A DNA stretch of 64,000 bases from Acidobacteriota bacterium (lineage in GTDB: Bacteria > Acidobacteriota > Blastocatellia > Pyrinomonadales > Pyrinomonadaceae): assembly GCA_019639175.1 (NCBI GenBank), contig JAHBSK010000003.1:186001-250000 (forward strand), written 5' to 3'. Every line of letters starts with the position of its first letter. The first letter of the stretch is position 1. Positions 57,533-64,000 of the stretch are shown piece by piece. The notes below the pieces were generated by a model. That model was not told the DNA's origin. It did no database searches and saw only the letters and a program-made list of their open reading frames with translations. The translations under genes and the position numbers were made by a program.

Positions 57533-58936
57533 ATGAGATCTCGACAATTAAAAACAACGATATTTGCCGCTTCGATGATCTGGGCAATGGCACTTGCCCC
57601 GATGGCGGCGTATGCACAGACCAAGGTCAGTCTTCCAAAAAACAAATACAAGGTAGAGGATGACGTTAAGCTCGGGCGTGATGCTTCGGCACAGGTGGAC
57701 CAGCAGTTTCCGCTTATCAATGACAGACAGGTGTCCAATTACATAGAGGATGTCGGCGCAAGGCTGGTCTCGGCAATACCGCAGCAGTTTCGCCAGTCGC
57801 AGTTCCAATACAGCTTTAAGGTCGTAAATGCCAGCGACATCAACGCTTTTGCCCTGCCCGGCGGGCCGATGTATGTAAATCGCGGCATGATCGAGGCCGC
57901 CAAGAACGAAGGCGAGATGGCTGGTGTGATGGCACACGAGATCAGCCACGTTGCCCTTCGCCACGCAACGGCCCAGGCCACAAAGCAAGGCAGTTGGCAG
58001 AATCAGCTTGGAACGATCGGGCTTATCTTAGGCGGTGCGATACTTGGCGGACAGACCGGAGCGCAGCTTGGCATGCTCGGAGCAGCCGTATGGCAAACTA
58101 AGTACAGCCGTGAATATGAGACTCAATCCGATATTCTCGGCGCACAGATAATGGCAAACGCCGGTTACGATCCGCGCGACCTGGCAAATATGTTCCAGAC
58201 CATTGCCGGCCAGGGCGGCGGACGCGGGCCGGAATGGCTCAGCAGCCACCCAGATCCGGGCAATCGTTTTCAGAAGATAAATAATGAGGCACGTTATCTT
58301 CGCGTCTCGCCCAACCCGATCAAGATCACCGCCGGATTTGAAAGCGCTCAGGCACGGCTCAGAAGAATGCCAGCGGCCAGGACCATGGCTGAGATCCAGC
58401 AGTCACAGCAATCACAGCAGCCGACGGAAAACCCGATGGCAGGCGGACGCTATTCAAACAACGTTCCGGCCCCGTCCAGAAATCATAAGGTATTTTCGGG
58501 CGGAAACTGGCTTCGGATGAACGTCCCCAGCAACTGGCGCGAATTTGGCAGCCAGTCAAGCGTGAGTTTTGCTCCGGAAGGCGCTTATGGCAATGACGGC
58601 ATTACGCACGGGCTGATGCTCGGCATTCATCGCGGCCAGAACAACAACCTTTCCCGCGATTCGCAGGAGTTGATAAACGGCCTGCTTCAGGCAAACACAT
58701 ATCTGCGGCAGCAGGGTTCGGCCAGAAGCACACGGCTTGGCGGACGTTCGGCGATAATGACCACATTGTCAGGCCGTTCGCCGATCTATGGCGGAACTGA
58801 GATCGTCACGATCTACACGGCACAGTTGCGAAGCGGCGAGACGTTCTATTTGGCGACCGTGACGCCGCAGACGAACTCTTCGCGTTACAACTCGGCATTT
58901 CGCACGGCAATAAACTCCGTCAGGTTCAACGATTAG
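57533..58936 (+). CDS. Exported M48 family metalloprotease (BepA/LoiP-like)
   Basis: 467 residues. Signal peptide IFAASMIWAMALAPMAAYAQ. The M48 domain, residues 45-260, has NAFALPGGPMYVNRGMIEAA, MAHEISHVALRHA (zinc motif HEISH 135-139) and YSREYETQSDILGAQIMANA (third ligand Glu). A Gln-rich linker (IQQSQQSQQPTEN) leads to a C-terminal domain of about 150 residues (HKVFSGGNWLRMNVPSNWRE) that BepA lacks; BepA carries TPRs there. Likely periplasmic quality control of outer-membrane proteins. GGGAGG precedes the ATG. Confidence 0.9.
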   Translation: MRSRQLKTTIFAASMIWAMALAPMAAYAQTKVSLPKNKYKVEDDVKLGRDASAQVDQQFPLINDRQVSNYIEDVGARLVSAIPQQFRQSQFQYSFKVVNASDINAFALPGGPMYVNRGMIEAAKNEGEMAGVMAHEISHVALRHATAQATKQGSWQNQLGTIGLILGGAILGGQTGAQLGMLGAAVWQTKYSREYETQSDILGAQIMANAGYDPRDLANMFQTIAGQGGGRGPEWLSSHPDPGNRFQKINNEARYLRVSPNPIKITAGFESAQARLRRMPAARTMAEIQQSQQSQQPTENPMAGGRYSNNVPAPSRNHKVFSGGNWLRMNVPSNWREFGSQSSVSFAPEGAYGNDGITHGLMLGIHRGQNNNLSRDSQELINGLLQANTYLRQQGSARSTRLGGRSAIMTTLSGRSPIYGGTEIVTIYTAQLRSGETFYLATVTPQTNSSRYNSAFRTAINSVRFND

Positions 58937-58952
58937 CACGACGGTTATAAAC

Positions 58953-58996
58953 GAAAAAGGAGGCTCTCATGAAAATGTCATGTGAGCCTCTTTTTC
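58953..58996. terminator. Bidirectional terminator
   Basis: A long stem: AGGCTC pairs with GAGCCT, extended inward by TCATGA and TCATG; AAAAAGG before and CTTTTT after. Ends the M48 gene and can serve the convergent MFS gene. Confidence 0.88.
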
Positions 58997-59067
58997 GCAC
59001 TAAAAATTCTCCTTTCTCTGCGTTCCCGGCGGTCTCTGCGTTGAATATTCTGTTGGCAGAGTTTTTT

Positions 59068-60315
59068 TTAACTCTTGTCGATCTCTGCCGGTCGCGAGCG
59101 TATCGGAATAATGAGGATGATCGCCAGAACGGATATGGCGGCGCTGGTCAGGAAAGCCGCCGCCGCACCGAATTGATACCAGAGAAAGCCGAACATCAGC
59201 GACGCCGGAAAGACCGTTATTCCGTATGCAAGATTGTAAAAGCCAAACGCTGTGCCGCGTTTTTCATCACGCACCATGTCCGCGACCAGAGCTTTCTCGA
59301 CACCTTCGGTCATGCCGAAATAGGCTCCGTAAATGATGAAAAGTATCCACGCCTGCCAAGCCGACTCAACGAACGCAAATCCCGCATAGACCAGAGCGTA
59401 AACCGCCCATCCGGCAATTATCATCGTCTTTCGGCCGATCTTGTCCGAAAGGTCGCCGCCCAAAAGCGAAAAGAACACCTTGCTGAAATGCAGCACCATC
59501 CACAAAAGCGGAAGCATTGCCGGAGCGATGCCCGCCTGTTCCGCACGCAGCAGCAAAAAAGCATCGGTCGAATTTGAAAGCGTGAACAGGGCAATGACGC
59601 CGAGAAACCGCAGGAAATTTCCGTCAAATTCACGCAGCGAGAATTTTATCGGATCGTCCGATGAAAGCTCCGCCGCCGGCCTTTCCTCATGAACAAAAAA
59701 GATCACGACAAAAAGCCCCAGCACGACCGGTATCGACGCAAACAAAAACACCTGCTGATATTCCTTTGCCGTAGGCTCTTCCGCGTTTGCCGCCAGAAAT
59801 GTCAGAAGCAGGAACGCGATGACCGGCCCGACGACCGCACCCAGATGATCTGCCGCACGGTTAAAACCAAATGCAAGGCCGCGCTTTTCATACGGCACGT
59901 CCGCCGCCAAAAGGGCGTCACGCGGCGCTCCGCGAATGCCTTTGCCGACGCGGTCCGCCGTCCTGACGAACAGCACCTGCGGCCACGTTGTGACAAAGGC
60001 AAGCAGCGGCCTTGCCACGGCGGCCAGCGAATAGCCCATAAAAACGGGCAGCTTTCGGCGACTGAACCTATCGCTCAGATAACCGGAAAATAATTTGAGG
60101 ATGCTGGCGGCGGATTCGGCAATTCCCTCGATCAAACCTATGGCAAACGGCGTCGCGCCGAGGCTTAGAAACAAAAAGGCGGGCAAAAGCGGATAGATCA
60201 TCTCGCTTGACGTGTCATTGAGAAAGCTGACGGCGCTGAGCGCAAAAACGGTCGGCGGCAAACCCTTGTACCGCTTCCAAAATTTCCAGCGAGCCTTTTT
60301 CTCTACAGCTTCCAT
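59068..60315 (-). CDS. MFS transporter
   Basis: 415 residues, 12 predicted transmembrane helices. SFLNDTSSEMIYPLLPAFLF, then GYLSDRFSRRKLPVFMGYSL (the loop 2-3 motif G-x-L-S-D-R-x-x-R-R) and DRVGKGIRGAPRDALLAADV. The latter segment is typical of a group of MFS proteins often of unknown substrate, related to those annotated as multidrug or metabolite exporters. Cotranscribed with the two small upstream genes, 63 bp from the nearer one. Confidence 0.9.
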   Translation of the reverse strand: MEAVEKKARWKFWKRYKGLPPTVFALSAVSFLNDTSSEMIYPLLPAFLFLSLGATPFAIGLIEGIAESAASILKLFSGYLSDRFSRRKLPVFMGYSLAAVARPLLAFVTTWPQVLFVRTADRVGKGIRGAPRDALLAADVPYEKRGLAFGFNRAADHLGAVVGPVIAFLLLTFLAANAEEPTAKEYQQVFLFASIPVVLGLFVVIFFVHEERPAAELSSDDPIKFSLREFDGNFLRFLGVIALFTLSNSTDAFLLLRAEQAGIAPAMLPLLWMVLHFSKVFFSLLGGDLSDKIGRKTMIIAGWAVYALVYAGFAFVESAWQAWILFIIYGAYFGMTEGVEKALVADMVRDEKRGTAFGFYNLAYGITVFPASLMFGFLWYQFGAAAAFLTSAAISVLAIILIIPIRSRPAEIDKS

Positions 60316-60378
60316 TTAAAACAAAAACAGGCCAAAAGCCTGTCTTTAAGTTGTGAAATGCTTGTCCGGCTCGCCTGT

Positions 60379-60627
60379 TTACCGCTTTTTTGTGGCGGCG
60401 GGCTTTGTTTTTGACGGCGACGCGTCTTTCATCCAAAACCACCCGAGCGAAACGGCGCCGATCAGAACGGCGGCCATGACCGCTGCGGCAAGAGCAAGGC
60501 GAAACGCCATCTTCACGCTCTTTCTCAGCATCCGAAACACGACATAGCCGACAAACAGCGCCGCCATGCCTCCGATGCCGACCGTGGCCGCTATTACGCC
60601 GAGAAATGATGTTCCTGCCACTTCCAT
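60379..60627 (-). CDS. Small two-helix membrane protein
   Basis: 82 residues. Two hydrophobic segments (FLGVIAATVGIGGMAALFVG; FRLALAAAVMAAVLIGAVSL) with a basic loop between and a Lys-rich C-terminus (SPSKTKPAATKKR). No family recognised. It starts 4 bp after the yacG stop, in the same transcript. Confidence 0.7.
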   Translation of the reverse strand: MEVAGTSFLGVIAATVGIGGMAALFVGYVVFRMLRKSVKMAFRLALAAAVMAAVLIGAVSLGWFWMKDASPSKTKPAATKKR

Positions 60628-60631
60628 AAGA

Positions 60632-60847
60632 TCACTTCGCCTGGCGGCCCTGCTCCTCGGCCGCGGCCTGTTTTTCTATCTCGCGAAGGTCTTCTTCGGT
60701 CAACTCCGAGCTTTCGGCGGGGAGAGAATACTCTTCGTTGACCCACGCCCCAAAATCTATCAATCTGCACCTTTCCGAACAGAACGGCCGAAACTCATTC
60801 CCTTCGTATTCGGCGGCGGTGCCGCAATTTGGACATTTTACAAGCAT
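60632..60847 (-). CDS. yacG: DNA gyrase inhibitor YacG (zinc-binding)
   Basis: 71 residues from the ATG at 60847 with AGGAGC upstream; a larger open frame upstream is not coding. MLVKCPNCGTAAEY, then FRPFCSERCRLIDFGAWVNE is the YacG pattern: zinc ligands Cys5, Cys8, Cys23, Cys27. The acidic C-terminal tail (SSELTEEDLREIEKQAAAEE) is the expected gyrase-contacting part. Blocks DNA binding by gyrase in E. coli. Confidence 0.92.
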   Translation of the reverse strand: MLVKCPNCGTAAEYEGNEFRPFCSERCRLIDFGAWVNEEYSLPAESSELTEEDLREIEKQAAAEEQGRQAK

Positions 60848-61201
60848 TAAAAAGGCTCCTGAACAGTAAGCCCAGATTATCACACGCGCGAAAAGCAAAA
60901 AAGCTCCAAAAAATATCCGCAAATAAAGCGTTAGGCAAGTGATATGGATCTTGCTCCTATTCTTCTTTGCGATTTTTTTTGCGAACCTGGCGGCTTTGCG
61001 TGGGAAAAAAGCAGTTTCACGCAAAGCCGCAAAGAACGCAAAGAAAGAAATAAGGAAGATAACGTCTTTCGCGTGACCCACGTTGAAAAAATTGAATCTT
61101 TTTGCCGTTAATGCGATTATTACCTTGTTTCGGCACGGCGGAAATGCCGAACATCCTGTTGTGGCTCTTCGTAATCTAAATCTGTTGGGGTTTGTGAAAT
61201 T
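60848..61201. repeat. Intergenic region with a CTTTGCG/CGCAAAG hairpin element
   Basis: 354 bp without gene. At 60966-61043 an imperfect inverted repeat has CTTTGCG and GCGGCTTTGCGTG on the left and CACGCAAAGCCGC, then AACGCAAAG on the right; the inner 13 pairs are perfect. Same family as the elements at 0.15, 22.1, 38.1 and 49.1 kb. The remainder is plain AT-rich sequence that presumably holds the promoters of yacG and the downstream plus-strand gene. Confidence 0.7.
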
Positions 61202-62224
61202 ATGAGCGATTACAAGGAAAGATTTGATAAATGGCAGCGTGACGCCAAAGAAAAATTTGACGAGATAGATAAACGCATCGGCATCACCGACACCATCGGC
61301 GAAAGCGTCCGCATTGTGTCCGAGACCGCTCAAAAAGGCGCCGAAAAGGTCAAGGAAGAGGCAGAGCGGAGAGAGATCGGCAAAAAAGCCGTCGAAACTG
61401 CCGAAGCCACTTTGAAAACCGCCGAAGCTGCCGCCAAAAAGGCATGGGAAGCCAGCGAACCGCTCCGCGAAGCCGCCGAGGACGTTGGTGAATTTGCCGG
61501 CGATGTCGTGAAGGACGCGGGAAAAGCCGCCAGTGACGTAGTTGCCGGAGCCGGTGAAAAAGCCGGAGAGATATTTGACGAAACGCGTGAGACGGTCAGC
61601 CGCAACGCAAAACGCGTTTCTGATGTCATCAGTTTTGGAGCAGGCTGGTCGCGGGCGTTTGATTCGGCATATCGGACGTTAAGCAATGCGTCCGGTTGGG
61701 TCGCGGAAAACCCGATGAAAGCAGCCGCGACGGGAGCTTCAATGGCCGTCGGCGCCGGGCTTGGCGTCGTTTTTACCGGCATCAGTTCGCATTGGCTCTT
61801 TAATTCGGCACTGCCCGCGTGGTCGGTGAAAAAGATCGCCGAACAGTATGACGAATACATCACCCGCCGCGAGGAAAAGATCGCCAAAGGCCGGATGACC
61901 GAAGCCGAGGCCGAACGCGTAAAATTTGAACGCGACATGGCTGTTCAGATCGGTGCGCCGCTGCTTGGTGCGTTCTCATTTGCCTCAGGCGCGGTGATGA
62001 TGACAAATGTCCTGAACCCAAAGACCGTTACCGGCGCGCCGATAGACTGGATACTCGGCGGCAACCCGCTGCTCGAAAGCGTCTGGTTCTTTGGCAACGG
62101 AATGGTCTGTTTCAAGACAAGCTACGATTTTTTCATGATCGCGCTGAACGGACAGAAGGACGTGGAAAAAATGATCCGCGAGATAAAGGGGCTTCTGCCC
62201 GAAACGGTCTCTTCCCAGCTTTGA
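61202..62224 (+). CDS. LEA-like / amphipathic-helix membrane protein of unknown function
   Basis: 340 residues. Residues 1-140 are a long Lys/Glu/Ala-rich helical stretch (KKAVETAEATLKTAEAAAKK; DVVKDAGKAASDVVAGAGEK) similar to late-embryogenesis-abundant or apolipoprotein-like repeats. Residues 175-210 and 255-320 are hydrophobic, including AAATGASMAVGAGLGVVFTG, IGAPLLGAFSFASGAVMMTN and NPLLESVWFFGNGMVCF, so it is probably membrane-associated. No enzyme motif recognised. It may shield membranes or DNA during stress; this is a guess from composition. Confidence 0.6.
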   Translation: MSDYKERFDKWQRDAKEKFDEIDKRIGITDTIGESVRIVSETAQKGAEKVKEEAERREIGKKAVETAEATLKTAEAAAKKAWEASEPLREAAEDVGEFAGDVVKDAGKAASDVVAGAGEKAGEIFDETRETVSRNAKRVSDVISFGAGWSRAFDSAYRTLSNASGWVAENPMKAAATGASMAVGAGLGVVFTGISSHWLFNSALPAWSVKKIAEQYDEYITRREEKIAKGRMTEAEAERVKFERDMAVQIGAPLLGAFSFASGAVMMTNVLNPKTVTGAPIDWILGGNPLLESVWFFGNGMVCFKTSYDFFMIALNGQKDVEKMIREIKGLLPETVSSQL

Positions 62225-62298
62225 TCGCGGCACTTTATAACTGTCCGGCGCCTGCGTCTGCTTGCCGATGATCGCTTAAACGGTCTATCTTAGAGAAT

Positions 62299-62973
62299 AT
62301 GAGGCTTGTTTTCACTGCCTTTTTTGTGGTGCTTTTAATGTCCGCGGCCGCCATAGCGCAACCGGCGAACGGATCGCGGGACTCTGCTCCGCGCCCGCCA
62401 ATTCCAAAAACGGTCTATCTGGATTCGGACGGCAACGAGATCTCAAATAACGAATTCGTTGATATCCGCATGGCAAATCCGAACTATCCTGACCGCACTC
62501 TGCAACGCATCAGGCCGGACGGAACCATCGAATTTCGCCTGCAAAAGATCGGGCAGGAAGGAATGCAGGTTCAGGATTTCACCGTCAGGACCGTTGAAGG
62601 CAAGGAGATCTCTTACGAACAGCTTCGCGGAAAGGTGGTGGTGCTGAATTTCTGGTTCATCGGCTGTCCGATATGCCGGGCGATGACCCCGAACCTGAAC
62701 GAATTTGCCGCCCGATATGCGGACAATAATGATGTGGTCTTTTTGGCGATGACCGAAGACCCGGCGGCGGATGTAAAAAAATATCTTGCCAACAACAAAT
62801 TTGATTATGCGCAGGCAGCAGATGCCCGCGACGTGCTGAAAACCTTTGCCATATCGGGTTATCCGAAAAATGTCGTGATAAGCAAAACCGGCGAGATAGT
62901 ATATTGGCGAACGACCATCAAGGCTTGGGACAAATTCGCATCCGTCGTTCAGGCGGAGCTTGATAAACAATAA
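62299..62973 (+). CDS. Exported TlpA-family thiol-disulfide protein
   Basis: 224 residues. Signal peptide FTAFFVVLLMSAAAIAQPA. An N-terminal ~85-residue part precedes the thioredoxin fold. VVVLNFWFIGCPICRAMTPN has C-P-I-C (Cys123, Cys126), then DNNDVVFLAMTEDPAADVKK and FAISGYPKNVVISKTGEIVY with the cis-Pro position. Periplasmic reductant. It is 3 bp from purE; co-transcription is likely though functionally unexplained. Confidence 0.88.
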   Translation: MRLVFTAFFVVLLMSAAAIAQPANGSRDSAPRPPIPKTVYLDSDGNEISNNEFVDIRMANPNYPDRTLQRIRPDGTIEFRLQKIGQEGMQVQDFTVRTVEGKEISYEQLRGKVVVLNFWFIGCPICRAMTPNLNEFAARYADNNDVVFLAMTEDPAADVKKYLANNKFDYAQAADARDVLKTFAISGYPKNVVISKTGEIVYWRTTIKAWDKFASVVQAELDKQ

Positions 62974-62976
62974 ACA

Positions 62977-63462
62977 ATGGCGAAAAAGCCTATAGTTTCG
63001 ATCATAATGGGCAGCAAAAGCGACTGGCCGACGATGGAGCATGCTTCGCTGATGCTTAACGAATTTGGCGTCCAGCACGAGACAGAGATCGTCTCAGCAC
63101 ACCGCACACCAGATCTGCTGTTTGAATTTGCAAAGTCCGCTGAGGAACGCGGCATTGAGGTGATAATCGCCGGTGCCGGCGGCGCGGCGCATCTGCCCGG
63201 AATGTGCGCCTCGCAAACCGTTCTGCCCGTACTCGGCGTCCCGGTCGAAAGCCGCGCGCTGAAAGGCCTTGATTCTTTGCTGTCGATCGCGCAAATGCCC
63301 GCCGGCGTTCCCGTCGGAACGCTTGCCATCGGCGAAGCCGGAGCAAAGAACGCCGCGTTGCTTGCTATTTCAATTTTGGCAAACTCGCGGCCCGCGCTTA
63401 GAAAGAAACTTCATGACTTCCGCCAAAACCAAACCGATACGGTTTTGAATACCAGACTTTAA
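62977..63462 (+). CDS. purE: N5-carboxyaminoimidazole ribonucleotide mutase
   Basis: 161 residues, class I PurE, converting N5-CAIR to CAIR in purine synthesis. [40 protein letters not shown] and [20 protein letters not shown] are diagnostic, including the catalytic His in S-A-H-R-T. purK is expected elsewhere. The ASCH gene starts on the next base after the stop. Confidence 0.96.
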   Translation: MAKKPIVSIIMGSKSDWPTMEHASLMLNEFGVQHETEIVSAHRTPDLLFEFAKSAEERGIEVIIAGAGGAAHLPGMCASQTVLPVLGVPVESRALKGLDSLLSIAQMPAGVPVGTLAIGEAGAKNAALLAISILANSRPALRKKLHDFRQNQTDTVLNTRL

Positions 63463-63921
63463 ATGAGTAATTTAAAGACCTTTTGGGAAAGATTTGTAAC
63501 AGAAAATCCGGTGTATGCGGAGCATGAGATGCCCTTCACGGATTATTTTTGCGACAACAAAAAAGATGCAGATGAATGTGCGGATCTGGTTGTAGAGGAC
63601 ATCAAGCGGGCGACGACGTCTTCGGTTTGGGCGATAGAAAAGTTTGGCGAAAAGATGCCGGCGGTTGGTGATCTGAGCATCGTTACAAATTGGGACGGCG
63701 AACCGAAAGCTGTTATCGAAGTGACGAAAGTTGAGGTGGTCAAATTCAGAGACGTTACCGCCGAATATGCTTTTACCGAAGGAGAAGGCGACAAGAGCCT
63801 GCAATTTTGGCGCGACGTTCATTGGGAATTTTACAAACGCGAGATGCAGCCGCACGGCGAACACCCGACCGAAGAAATGCAGGTAGTTTGCGAATACTTC
63901 ACCACTATCTGGCACGGTTAG
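63463..63921 (+). CDS. ASCH domain protein
   Basis: 152 residues. Helical N-terminus (KTFWERFVTENPVYAEHEMP), then the ASCH barrel: VEDIKRATTSSVWAIEKFGE, MPAVGDLSIVTNWDGEPKAV, VTKVEVVKFRDVTAEYAFTE-G and SLQFWRDVHWEFYKREM. ASCH is a PUA-like fold; related bacterial proteins such as YqfB are amidohydrolases, others bind RNA. The role is open. Shares a transcript with tlpA-like and purE. Confidence 0.85.
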   Translation: MSNLKTFWERFVTENPVYAEHEMPFTDYFCDNKKDADECADLVVEDIKRATTSSVWAIEKFGEKMPAVGDLSIVTNWDGEPKAVIEVTKVEVVKFRDVTAEYAFTEGEGDKSLQFWRDVHWEFYKREMQPHGEHPTEEMQVVCEYFTTIWHG

Positions 63922-63930
63922 CGTAAACAA

Positions 63931-64000
63931 ATGGAACTTATTTTCACCGTAAAAAGGGACAAACAGACTGTATTTGAATATTTGACGCAGCCGTACAAAT
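63931..64000 (+). CDS. N-terminal fragment of an unknown protein
   Basis: The frame is open from the ATG at 63931 to the window end (23 codons): MELIFTVKRDKQTVFEYLTQ followed by PYK. It starts 9 bp after the ASCH stop. Too short to classify; an RluA-type pseudouridine synthase N-terminus or an SRPBCC protein would both be compatible. Confidence 0.4.
   Translation, partial: MELIFTVKRDKQTVFEYLTQPYK

Noticed and set aside
60848-61333. Upstream extension of the yacG frame to 233 codons
   Set aside because: The extension is Phe-rich, crosses a repeat hairpin and overlaps the divergent gene; the family length and ribosome binding site fit the start at 60847.

Overview
The window looks like a chromosomal segment of an Acidobacteriota-type bacterium, probably of the Blastocatellia/Pyrinomonadaceae kind. 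This is an inference from the gene mix (MgtE_N/PRC/CBS protein, kinase-ATPase-TPR regulator, GHL10 hydrolase, YbaY-domain and bLaR-type repeat secreted proteins), the moderate GC content and the many short word-repeat hairpins; no rRNA or other marker confirms it. Signal peptides, a lipobox-bearing PstS, M48, M50 and Lon proteases, SLT lytic transglycosylase and Wzc-type capsule kinase fit a diderm, free-living heterotroph.

Layout. 0-5 kb: an exonuclease fragment, a YceH-type protein and three secreted or envelope proteins. 5-12.6 kb: serC, a cold-shock gene, kynA, a 5'-nucleotidase-type esterase, and a hemW/GHL10 pair. 12.7-24.6 kb: an AT-rich lipoprotein, purL, a DUF433/DUF5615 toxin-antitoxin-like pair, DinB, two thioredoxin-fold proteins, a 1013-residue Ser/Thr kinase-ATPase-TPR protein, an MgtE_N/CBS protein and a lytic transglycosylase. 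24.6-29.7 kb: dTDP-rhamnose genes (rfbB, rfbD) convergent with a Wzc-type tyrosine autokinase. 29.8-36.2 kb: a giant flavoenzyme gene followed by three toxin-antitoxin modules. 36.2-49 kb: ribE, TM2 protein, zinc peptidase, HU, M50, lon, a small Hsp20/CBS operon, a Rieske protein, a papain-like protease and a YbaY-repeat protein. 49-57 kb: ferredoxin, nadA, a low-affinity phosphate system (pit plus DUF47 partner) and the high-affinity pstSCAB-phoU operon behind a clear four-repeat Pho-box-like array. 57-64 kb: M48 protease, a yacG-membrane protein-MFS operon, an LEA-like protein, TlpA, purE and an ASCH protein.

The most unusual structure is at 33.5-36.24 kb. The last ~80 bp of the flavoenzyme gene occur four times. 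Between the copies sit three different type II toxin-antitoxin modules: HigBA-like, VapBC-like and DUF1778/GNAT (TacAT-like). The copies differ mainly at synonymous sites, and the last copy appears to hold the original end of the gene, now about 2.6 kb from the gene body. This looks like serial insertion of toxin-antitoxin cassettes, each carrying its own replacement 3' end of the host gene, with no integrase in the cassettes.

A second theme is short repeats. Three conserved genes (hemW, purL and the flavoenzyme) carry in-frame insertions of 72-81 nt made of 7-8 nt words. Related word repeats, CGCAAAG-type hairpins and composite palindromic elements fill most of the larger intergenic gaps. 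No rRNA, tRNA, CRISPR array, transposase or integrase gene was recognised.
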